In this document: positions 5,041 through 12,205 of the stretch, piece after piece
How the letters are laid out: each line of letters starts with the position of its first letter
Position numbering within the stretch: position 1 is the first letter of the stretch
DNA from: an uncultured Ruminococcus sp.
GTDB taxonomy: Bacteria > Bacillota > Clostridia > UBA1212 > UBA1255
NCBI GenBank assembly: GCA_902782885.1
Contig: CACZOW010000208.1
Coordinates: 1 to 12,720 of the forward strand
DNA: 12,720 nucleotides
Direction of reading: 5' to 3'
Notes under the pieces: generated by a model
Seen by the model: the letters and a program-made list of their open reading frames with translations, nothing else
The model's database searches: none
Told to the model about the DNA's origin: nothing
Position numbers and translations under genes: made by a program

Positions 5041-6330
5041 ATGAGCGTTGAAGGGAAAAAATTACTTGTATTAGGCGGAACATCCGCGTCTCTGGATCTG
5101 GTAAAGCTGGCGCAGTCCATGGGAGTTTACACTGTCGTAACAGACGATCACGACAAGTCCGAAAGAGTCGCCAAACAGATCGCCGACGAAGTCGCGATGG
5201 TCAGCACTACAGACATTGACGGACTGACGAGGCTCGTCAGAGAAAAAAATATTGACGGCGCGTTCTGCGGCCCCAGCGAGTTTAACATACGGAACCTGAT
5301 CCGGCTGTGCGAAGCCGCAAAACTGCCGTGCTATACGACGATGGCGCTCTGGAACCGCTGCGCCAACAAAGATGAGTTTACCGCCGGCTGCCGGGCATTC
5401 GGAGTAGACGTGCCGGAAGAATATACTATCCGGGAAGATATGACCGACCGGGAACTGGATGAGATAGAATATCCCATTATCATCAAACCGGTAGACGGCT
5501 GCAGTTCCATAGGCATATCCGTTTGCAGAGAAAAAAGCGAGGTACTGCCGGCGTTTCGCAAGGCGATGAACGCGTCCACGTGCAAGCGGATCATAGCGGA
5601 GAAGTATATTGAAAACGGCGGGGAACTGTTCGGAGTCCGGTATCTGGTACAGGACGGGGAGGCATATCCGTATCTGCTGATCGATACGTATGTGGCGGAT
5701 CCGATAAAACGGACCAGTCTGATAAGCGCTTACACACAGACGCCGTCAAAATACAGCAAATATTATATGGAGAATATGGACGCCAATGTCCGCAAGATGA
5801 TCAAAGGGATGGGAATAAAGACCGGAACGGTATTTTTCCAGTCTCTCCCGTATAAGGGCCGTATTTACTTCCATGAAATGGGATACCGGCTCAGCGGCGG
5901 AATGCTCTATAAATTCACCGAACCCCTGATGGGCATCAACGACATGAAAATGATGATCAGATGCGCGCTGGGCGGAGCGTGTGTTACAGAGGAAGAAACG
6001 AAAAGGATCGATCTTCGCTGCGGAGGCAGATACGGCGGACAGTTAATGGTACCGCTGAATGCCGGTACGATAGGCAGGATCGAAGGGCTTGAAAAAGCAC
6101 TTGCGATTCCCGCGATATATGATTTTATTCAGTATTATAAACAAGGCGAAACGGTCAAAGAAAGCTACATCGGTACTCTGCAGCAGCATTTCGGAAGATT
6201 CACCGTTATTGCGGACGATCAGACGCAGCTTAAAGCGGTGATCAGCGAGATCGAAAAGGATCTTTCTATCTATGACACGACCGGGGCAAAGATGAACGTG
6301 CTGATGTTTGACACCGACAGAATGGATTGA
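5041..6330 (+). CDS. ATP-grasp ligase B
   Basis: A 429-residue ATP-grasp protein clearly different from its neighbour. A Rossmann-like first domain (KKLLVLGGTSASLDLVKLAQ, 6-25) precedes the ATP-binding part: IIIKPVDGCSSIGISVC (146-162) with Lys149 and the glycine/serine loop, IIAEKYIENGGELFGV (184-199), and YFHEMGYRLSGGMLY (276-290) with Glu279 and Arg283. As in enzyme A, the residue between Glu and Arg usually held by Asn is Gly281. The other acidic metal ligand position appears as Gln267 (FFQSL), so catalysis may differ. About 110 residues follow as a C-terminal extension or lid. GGAGAGAG (5031-5038) precedes the start, which lies 16 bases after enzyme A. The two may act in sequence or as a complex; what is ligated is unknown. 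Loss of activity cannot be excluded. Confidence 0.82.
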   Translation: MSVEGKKLLVLGGTSASLDLVKLAQSMGVYTVVTDDHDKSERVAKQIADEVAMVSTTDIDGLTRLVREKNIDGAFCGPSEFNIRNLIRLCEAAKLPCYTTMALWNRCANKDEFTAGCRAFGVDVPEEYTIREDMTDRELDEIEYPIIIKPVDGCSSIGISVCREKSEVLPAFRKAMNASTCKRIIAEKYIENGGELFGVRYLVQDGEAYPYLLIDTYVADPIKRTSLISAYTQTPSKYSKYYMENMDANVRKMIKGMGIKTGTVFFQSLPYKGRIYFHEMGYRLSGGMLYKFTEPLMGINDMKMMIRCALGGACVTEEETKRIDLRCGGRYGGQLMVPLNAGTIGRIEGLEKALAIPAIYDFIQYYKQGETVKESYIGTLQQHFGRFTVIADDQTQLKAVISEIEKDLSIYDTTGAKMNVLMFDTDRMD

Positions 6331-6348
6331 GACCGGCAGCAATTTGGC

Positions 6349-7578
6349 ATGAAAGTATTGTTCTTTATTACAAGCAGCATGGAAAAACCCAGTCCTTCCT
6401 GGCACCTTATGAAGGCGCTGCTGGAAGACGTACTGGCGGCAGGCATCAGTGTTCATGCGATCCAGAGACACTATCCCGAATTAAATTCACCTGCGTTTCC
6501 GGAATCCATTCTGGAACACCCGTTATTTTCCTATTCTGAAGTCACCGGTAAGATCGGAGAAAAGAAGAATTTTGTTAAACGTTATCTGGGCGGCATCGGA
6601 TATGCGCTGAAATCACGGAAGCATTTCAGGCGGCATAACGATTTCGATATGGTATTCGTTCAATCTGCCCCGACATCGCTGTATTATATCCTGACGGCAA
6701 AGCATTTTGCCAAAAAACGGCCGGTGCTGTATAACAGCCAGGATATGTTTCCGGGCAGCGCCATAGCCAACGGGTCAATGCCCCGCAAATGGATGCAGAA
6801 GATCTTTTACAGGCTTCAGAAGATCGCATATAAAAAAGCGGATGTGATCACGGCGATCTCCGAAGACATGAAGGTAAAGCTGCTGGAGCAGGGCGTGCCG
6901 GAAAACAAGATCAAAGTTATTGTGAACTGGTATGACGACCGATCTGTGCGGGAGATCCCGTGGAGCGAAAACCGGTTCGTCACAAAGTACTCTCTGGATC
7001 CCGGAAAGTTCTATGTGCAATATGCGGGAACGATGGGAACAAACTTTAATCCGGATATTGTCCTGGCGGTGGCCGAACTGCTGAAAGCAGAAAAAAATAT
7101 TGTATTTCAGATGATCGGCGACGGAAAGCGCAGGGCGGCGTTCGAAAAGGAAGCCGCGGCGAGAGGGCTGGACAATATTGTCTTTTATCCGCTGCAGCCG
7201 CAGGACATGGTCTCGGACGTATACAGTGCCTGCTCAGTCTGTCTGATCCCGCTTAAAGAGGGGGTCATAGGCAATTCTGTGCCCAGTAAAGCGGCGCTTT
7301 TGATGGCGTGCGGAAGGGTAATCGTAAACTCAGTCGACGACGGCTGTGATTACGGACAAATGTTTGAGAAAGAAAAGATAGGATTCTCGGCCGGTATAAA
7401 AGACGCGCAAAAACTTGCAGAAGATATTGCTTTTCTCAGGGATCATCCGGAATACCGGAAAGAATGCGGTACAAGGGCAAAGCAATACGGTCAACAGTAT
7501 TATTCCCGTCCGGTAAACACAGAAAAGTACATCAGTTTATTCCGCGACTTTACAGAAAAACGGGATAAAAAGGATTAA
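6349..7578 (+). CDS. GT4-family glycosyltransferase
   Basis: A 409-residue cytoplasmic GT-B enzyme that should add one sugar to the lipid-linked repeat unit. The N-terminal half starts MKVLFFITSSMEKPSPSWHLM and contains LYNSQDMFPGSA (127-138) and KADVITAISEDMKVKLLEQG (163-182), typical of GT4 acceptor-side domains. The C-terminal half has QYAGTMGTNFNPDIVL (224-239), FQMIGDGKRR (253-262), VPSKAALLMACGRVIVNSVDDG (311-332) and a final helix. The QDMFP element and the PSK...GR...DDG region resemble WbuB-type transferases, some of which use FucNAc. That fits the capE/capF genes, but donor specificity is inferred. The start is 18 bases after the previous stop with no clear ribosome-binding site, so translation probably depends on coupling to ATP-grasp B. 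It is the only glycosyltransferase in the window besides the initiating enzyme, so more are expected outside. Confidence 0.88.
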   Translation: MKVLFFITSSMEKPSPSWHLMKALLEDVLAAGISVHAIQRHYPELNSPAFPESILEHPLFSYSEVTGKIGEKKNFVKRYLGGIGYALKSRKHFRRHNDFDMVFVQSAPTSLYYILTAKHFAKKRPVLYNSQDMFPGSAIANGSMPRKWMQKIFYRLQKIAYKKADVITAISEDMKVKLLEQGVPENKIKVIVNWYDDRSVREIPWSENRFVTKYSLDPGKFYVQYAGTMGTNFNPDIVLAVAELLKAEKNIVFQMIGDGKRRAAFEKEAAARGLDNIVFYPLQPQDMVSDVYSACSVCLIPLKEGVIGNSVPSKAALLMACGRVIVNSVDDGCDYGQMFEKEKIGFSAGIKDAQKLAEDIAFLRDHPEYRKECGTRAKQYGQQYYSRPVNTEKYISLFRDFTEKRDKKD

Positions 7579-7583
7579 TTATC

Positions 7584-8786
7584 ATGGGCCTGAAAATAAA
7601 AGTGAGAAAATATTCGGCAAAAGAGATACTGTGTTACCTGTTTCTCATATTCAGCTTTATTCCGTTCCTGTTTCCGAATCCGATCGTTAAGACTAATATT
7701 CAGCCGTACGCCGCGCTGATCGGCACCGTTATTTTGCTGTTCCATTTCGGCACTCTCTTTAAAACGGTTCAAAGCCGAAACCTGGCGTTAATATTGGGCA
7801 GTACGTTTGCGGTGGCTCTGGTGGTCACATTTGCTCTCGGCGCGTCTATAGAGGCGCTTCGCGGGGCGTACAACTACTATGCGCTGTTTATAATTCCGTG
7901 TGCAACAGTGATAGTCATGGATATTCTGGATGATTTTCCGGAAGTTCTGTTCAAGACCATGATCATATTGTGGTTTGCGGTCGCAACGATCCAGTTTTTT
8001 GTATTTCGCGGATTTGCCACGGAACTGATAAGCAGCGTGCGATGGAGTTACAGATACCGGGGCGTTGTGGGACTTGCCTCGGAACCGTCATTCCTGGGCA
8101 TCACCTGTTTCTATTTCCTGCATTTTATAAGACGATTTAAGACCGGCAAATTTCTGTTTTCCGTGCTGACGCTGGCAATGGGCGTCCTTTATGCTCAGAG
8201 TACGACCGGAATATTGTTTATCGTCGGCTTTTTTGCGGTGTTTCTGCTGGATGAGATCAACACCAGGAGAGGTCTGGTCGTGTGGATCGCAGCCGTCGCG
8301 GCCGTTGCACTGTTCATTTATTACGTCAATACCCGACCCGAAACGAACCGGTTGTATCAGCTGTACAACGCGTTCTTCAACGGAGGTGTTGACAGCGTGC
8401 TGTCCGACGGAAGCGCGAGCATCAGATACAACGCTATTGGCAGAGCGCTCGGCAACGCAGCCAGAAACTGGTTCATCCCCAGCGGATTCGGCGCCCGCAT
8501 CGGAAGCGCGTACGGCGGCATGCTGGTCGAACTCGGGATTTTCGCACTGCCGGCGATCCTGCTTATCTCATACGGCTTTTCCCTGACATTCAATAAAATG
8601 AGAAGCCGTGTCGTTTATTACATAGTGATCACAATACTTTTGCTCAATAATACGCAGATCGGCAATCCGCTTTTGCTTATGGTCATAGGGATCAATTTTT
8701 ACTACCGGTTAAAAGCAGTAAAAGCGAAACAGTATCAAGCTCAGGAGGTCGCGGCTGAAAGTGCTGAAATTTATCAGAGCGCATAA
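7584..8786 (+). CDS. wzy: Wzy-like polysaccharide polymerase (O-antigen ligase/polymerase superfamily)
   Basis: A 400-residue, very hydrophobic protein with about ten membrane segments (among them near 14-31, 41-58, 67-86, 98-113, 123-141, 189-203, 207-223, 230-247, 315-332 and 342-375). GLASEPSFLGI (163-173) resembles the EPS motif common in Wzy-type polymerases. The large polar loop about 249-305 contains SDGSASIRYNAIGRAL, similar to the D-x-S-x-x-R pattern of these proteins. It should join flipped repeat units on the outer side of the membrane. The family is poorly conserved, so the call rests on topology, these motifs and the adjacent flippase and transferases. AAGGA (7570-7574), inside the end of the upstream gene, lies 9 bases before the ATG. 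The last 26 bases overlap the flippase gene. Confidence 0.78.
   Translation: MGLKIKVRKYSAKEILCYLFLIFSFIPFLFPNPIVKTNIQPYAALIGTVILLFHFGTLFKTVQSRNLALILGSTFAVALVVTFALGASIEALRGAYNYYALFIIPCATVIVMDILDDFPEVLFKTMIILWFAVATIQFFVFRGFATELISSVRWSYRYRGVVGLASEPSFLGITCFYFLHFIRRFKTGKFLFSVLTLAMGVLYAQSTTGILFIVGFFAVFLLDEINTRRGLVVWIAAVAAVALFIYYVNTRPETNRLYQLYNAFFNGGVDSVLSDGSASIRYNAIGRALGNAARNWFIPSGFGARIGSAYGGMLVELGIFALPAILLISYGFSLTFNKMRSRVVYYIVITILLLNNTQIGNPLLLMVIGINFYYRLKAVKAKQYQAQEVAAESAEIYQSA
8743..8748 (+). promoter_or_regulatory. Ribosome-binding site for the flippase, inside the wzy coding region
   Basis: A full AGGAGG lies in the last codons of wzy, 12 bases before a GTG at 8761. It supports the GTG start and a 26-base overlap between the two genes, and so translational coupling of polymerase and flippase. 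Confidence 0.75.
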
Positions 8787-9987
8787 AAAGATCCTGATCG
8801 ATTTTATATACAGCTTTGTTGCGTACGGTCTGCCCACGGTCGTTTTACAGTTTGTAATTCAACCCCTGATCGCGGGAAGGACAACGGCTGACGCAAACGG
8901 ACTGTTTGTTACGCTGTTCAATGTTGTCAAACTTATGGCCGGTGTGTTTATTGTCCCGCTCGCCAATCTGAGACTTTTGAAAAAGCAGGAATGCGAAAAA
9001 AACATAGCGCTTAATTCGTTTTTTAACACGCTGTTTATTGTCGCGATATCCTGTTCCGCCATAATAGGCACTCTGATGAACGGCTTTTACCGGAACTTTA
9101 AATGGACCGTTACAGATATAATCCTTTTACTGCTTATTCTTCTGATAATGGGCGTTCACGATTATTTTATGATCGCCTTCAGATTGATACTGAATTACAA
9201 AAAGATCGTGATCGATAATATCCTGATCGTTTCCGGGTACGGGATCGGATTGCTGCTGTTTATTTACACCGGACTGTGGGAACTTATTTTCATTACCGGT
9301 TATCTGTTCGGTATGATTTACGTACTGTTCAGTACCGATCTTTGGAAAACCCGCCCCGGAACAAAAGACGGATCACATCTGGTACGGCAATACGGAGATC
9401 TTTGCGCATCCGATCTTCTGAAAAACGCGACCACATACTGTGACCGGCTCATCATATATCCGGTGCTGGGTGGGTATGATGTATCTGTTTACAATTCGGC
9501 TTCGGTAGTCAGTAAGGCGGTCACTGTTATAAGCTCGCCGCTTAGAAATGTTCTGCTTAGCTATATAGTGAACAGCAACGAATTAAAAGTCAGCAGAAAA
9601 AAGCTGAAAAAGTATATCCCGCTGGCGGTATTGGGCATCGCGGTCGTATTTGCCGTTTTCTGGGGAGTAAGCATTCTGGCTTGCAAACTGCTTTATCCCA
9701 AATATGCGGCAAGCGCTATGCCGTTTATACCGATAATAACGATTGCCATCGTGATAGAAACGACCGGCGCGATACTGAATATCGTACTGTTCAGGTTTGC
9801 CAAAACCGTTGTCCAGACCATCATCTCCGCTTTAAAGCTCGGGGTGTATCTTGTCGCGGTATTGCTGCTGGCGATCGTGGCCAAGATGGGGTTGCTGGGC
9901 TTCTGCATTGCCATCCTTTTGGCAGATATAACATTTATCACCGCGGTCCTTGTCGGACTCAGTAAAAATATAACACTTACAGAATAA
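8761..9987 (+). CDS. wzx: Wzx-like polysaccharide flippase (MOP superfamily)
   Basis: A 408-residue membrane protein with about 12 hydrophobic segments spread over its length, starting with basic residues (MLKFIRAHKK) and an amphipathic first helix, FIYSFVAYGLPTVVLQFVIQPLIAGR (15-40). The middle region LLKNATTYCDRLIIYPVLGGYDVSVYNSASVVSKAV (219-254) resembles the segment of Wzx/MOP exporters with a conserved D-R followed by a Y-x-x-A helix. It should move lipid-linked repeat units from the inner to the outer leaflet. GTG is taken as the start because of AGGAGG at 8743-8748; no in-frame ATG lies nearby. Base composition is visibly more A+T-rich than in loaP: a hand-counted line at 9001-9060 has 25 of 60 G+C, against 41 of 60 at 1441-1500. 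A distant MurJ or lipid II flippase is less likely given the context and length. Confidence 0.82.
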   Translation: MLKFIRAHKKILIDFIYSFVAYGLPTVVLQFVIQPLIAGRTTADANGLFVTLFNVVKLMAGVFIVPLANLRLLKKQECEKNIALNSFFNTLFIVAISCSAIIGTLMNGFYRNFKWTVTDIILLLLILLIMGVHDYFMIAFRLILNYKKIVIDNILIVSGYGIGLLLFIYTGLWELIFITGYLFGMIYVLFSTDLWKTRPGTKDGSHLVRQYGDLCASDLLKNATTYCDRLIIYPVLGGYDVSVYNSASVVSKAVTVISSPLRNVLLSYIVNSNELKVSRKKLKKYIPLAVLGIAVVFAVFWGVSILACKLLYPKYAASAMPFIPIITIAIVIETTGAILNIVLFRFAKTVVQTIISALKLGVYLVAVLLLAIVAKMGLLGFCIAILLADITFITAVLVGLSKNITLTE

Positions 9988-9998
9988 CGGAGGTAAAA

Positions 9999-11021
9999 AT
10001 GATTGATTTTGCCGGAAAAACACTTTTGATAACGGGAGGCACCGGATCGTTCGGAAACGCGGTGCTAAAGCGGTTTATTGACACCGACATAAAAGAGATC
10101 CGCGTATTTTCCAGAGACGAACTGAAGCAGGACGATATGCGCAGACATTATCACAACGACAAGCTGAAGTTTTATATCGGCAATGTGAAGGATATCGAAT
10201 CTGTCCGGAATGCCATGCACGGTGTTGATTACATTTTTCACGCGGCGGCGCTTAAGCAGGTGCCTTCATGCGAGTTTTTCCCGATCGAAGCGGTCAAAAC
10301 AAACGTCCTCGGTACAGAGAACGTACTTACTGCCGCTATTGAAGAAGGCGTAAACACGGTCATCTGTCTTTCAACGGACAAAGCGGCATATCCGGTCAAC
10401 GCAATGGGCACGTCAAAGGCAATGATGGAAAAAGTCATTGTGGCCAAGAGCAGGACAACAAAGAAAACCAAGATCTGCTGCACGCGCTACGGCAACGTAT
10501 TATGCAGCCGCGGCAGTGTGATCCCGCTCTGGATCGAACAGATCAAAGAAGGAAAGACCCTGAGTCTGACCGATCCCACCATGACCCGGTTCATCATGTC
10601 GCTGGAAGAAGCCGTTGATCTTGTGCTCTTCGCATTTGAAAACGGTGTTTCCGGAGATATTCTCGTTCAGAAGGCGGCAGCGACGACAATCGAAGTCCTT
10701 GCGGAAGCACTTAAAAGGCTTTTCCATTATGAATGCGAGAACCGGATAATAGGCCTTCGTCACGGCGAGAAGACGTACGAGACACTGCTTACGGACGAAG
10801 AATGCTACCATGCCGTAGACCTGGGTAATTTTTACCGCGTCCCCTGTGACAAGCGCGATCTGAATTACGAAAAATATCTGGACGAGGGTACTCCCCGCAG
10901 CGGCCTTACTCAGTTCAACAGCCGCAACACCAGACTGCTTACTGTTGAAGAGACGATGGAAAAACTGCTTACCATACCTTATGTAAGAGATGAATTGGCA
11001 TCGGTGGGGATAAAATACTGA
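9999..11021 (+). CDS. capE: UDP-GlcNAc 4,6-dehydratase/epimerase, CapE/FnlA/WbjB type
   Basis: This 340-residue short-chain dehydrogenase-type enzyme performs the first step to UDP-N-acetyl-L-fucosamine: 4,6-dehydration of UDP-GlcNAc with C5 (and C3) epimerisation. It shows the NAD(P)-binding TGGTGSFGNAVLKRF (12-26), VFSRDELKQDDMR (36-48), DYIFHAAALKQVPSCEFFPIEAVKTNVLGTENV (77-109), LSTDKAAYPVNAMGTSKAMMEK (124-145), TRYGNVLCSRGSVIPLW (162-178) and RHGEKTYETLL (254-264). The classic YxxxK pair reads Met136-xxx-Lys140, as I recall for CapE rather than for FlaA1/PseB-type enzymes, which favours the CapE call. Asp127-Lys128 are further active-site candidates. GGAGG (9989-9993) lies 5 bases before the ATG. 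Length and motif order are complete. The intermediate could also feed the DegT aminotransferase upstream. The capF partner comes after one intervening gene. Confidence 0.93.
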   Translation: MIDFAGKTLLITGGTGSFGNAVLKRFIDTDIKEIRVFSRDELKQDDMRRHYHNDKLKFYIGNVKDIESVRNAMHGVDYIFHAAALKQVPSCEFFPIEAVKTNVLGTENVLTAAIEEGVNTVICLSTDKAAYPVNAMGTSKAMMEKVIVAKSRTTKKTKICCTRYGNVLCSRGSVIPLWIEQIKEGKTLSLTDPTMTRFIMSLEEAVDLVLFAFENGVSGDILVQKAAATTIEVLAEALKRLFHYECENRIIGLRHGEKTYETLLTDEECYHAVDLGNFYRVPCDKRDLNYEKYLDEGTPRSGLTQFNSRNTRLLTVEETMEKLLTIPYVRDELASVGIKY

Positions 11022-11034
11022 TTTTCGCAGTTAT

Positions 11035-12165
11035 ATGACTCAGGAGCAGACACTTATTCAAATAGTAAAAAAAGTGCTCGGAGAAGACCGCGGCACGGTA
11101 CCGGGTGATCGACCGGATTGGCAGAGTATTGTCGATCTGGCCAAAAAGCACGGTCTGCTGGCGTTCGTTTACCTGTATGCGGGAAATATTGACGTGTCGG
11201 AACAGCCCGGACAGGAAATCATGTCTGCACTTGAAAAAAGTTACGCGGCTGAAGTGATGGTGAATGTCCTTCAGCAGAACGCGATAACGGAAATGCGCAG
11301 CGCTTTTGAAGCCGCCGGCATAGACAACATGTTCATAAAGGGTGCGGTAACAAAAGGACGGTACAAAAACGAACTGCTCCGGTCCATGGGAGATATAGAT
11401 TTCCTTTATAAACCGGAGCAGGACGCGCTTCTTAAAAAGGCCATGGGCGAGATCGGTTTCAGGTTCGGAAGCAACGGACGCGTTCATGATTCTTACCGCA
11501 AGGGAACATATCTGAACGCGGAGGCGCACCGGCAGCTCATATCCCCGTCCTCTCCTTATGAGGCGTTCGGCAGAAATATATGGGAGAGATCCGAACCGGT
11601 ATCTGCTCCAGGTCACTGCCGCCGGATGACTATCGAAGATGAGATCATATTCAATGTTATACATTTTGCCTCTCATTTTAAAAAAGGCGGCGCGGGCGTC
11701 AGGTTCGTTATCGACGTATGGGTATACAGCCGGTATGACGCGGACTGGGATCATATTTACGCGGAATTAAAGAAACTGCAGTTATTTGATTTTTATCAGA
11801 ATGCGTTGTCATTGGCCGGCAAATGGTTCGGAGGCGGCGAACGTTCGGATATTACGGACGCAATGGAGGAATACGTATTGACCGGAGGTGTATTCGGTTC
11901 AGCGCGAAACAGGACGGACGCGGTGATCGCCAAAGGGAAACTGAACTATTTCAGGAGGAGCGTTTTCCCGCCGTTCAAGGATATGCAGTCAATGTATCCC
12001 TGGCTTAAACATAAGATCGCCCTTCCGTTTGCGTGGGCGGCGCGCGGCGTAAAAAGTTTGACCTGCCGCAGAAAAAATGTCAAGATCTTGCTGGCGCCCG
12101 TGAGCGCCGGCGACGAGCAAAACGCATTGAAACTAATGGAATTCTACAAAGAATGCGGGTTGTAA
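11035..12165 (+). CDS. Nucleotidyltransferase-like protein of the PF14907 (NTP_transf_5) type
   Basis: A 376-residue soluble protein. Its centre matches the uncharacterised nucleotidyltransferase family common in polysaccharide loci: MFIKGAVTKGRY (99-110), then RSMGDIDFLYKPEQ (116-129), where Asp120 and Asp122 would be the metal-binding DxD of a Pol-beta-like fold. EAHRQL (163-168), IEDEIIFNVIHFASHF (200-215) and GGAGVRFVIDVWVYSRYDADW (218-238) are further family-like parts. The N-terminal DWQSIVDLAKKHGLLAFVYLY (28-48) is also typical. The reaction is unknown; transfer of a nucleotide or phosphate group to a sugar or small molecule is the family inference only. It separates capE from capF, normally neighbours. 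There is no clear ribosome-binding site in the 13 bases before the ATG, so coupling to capE is likely. The C-terminal 70 residues are basic and may touch membrane or nucleic acid. Confidence 0.75.
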   Translation: MTQEQTLIQIVKKVLGEDRGTVPGDRPDWQSIVDLAKKHGLLAFVYLYAGNIDVSEQPGQEIMSALEKSYAAEVMVNVLQQNAITEMRSAFEAAGIDNMFIKGAVTKGRYKNELLRSMGDIDFLYKPEQDALLKKAMGEIGFRFGSNGRVHDSYRKGTYLNAEAHRQLISPSSPYEAFGRNIWERSEPVSAPGHCRRMTIEDEIIFNVIHFASHFKKGGAGVRFVIDVWVYSRYDADWDHIYAELKKLQLFDFYQNALSLAGKWFGGGERSDITDAMEEYVLTGGVFGSARNRTDAVIAKGKLNYFRRSVFPPFKDMQSMYPWLKHKIALPFAWAARGVKSLTCRRKNVKILLAPVSAGDEQNALKLMEFYKECGL

Positions 12166-12205
12166 AACGCGGCAGATTCCGGCTGACGAACAGGAGAGTA
12201 GAATA

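Noticed and set aside
10969..11754. Minus-strand frame of 261 codons
   Set aside because: It lies opposite the nucleotidyltransferase-like gene, which has real motifs in the plus frame. Composition looks like a shadow.
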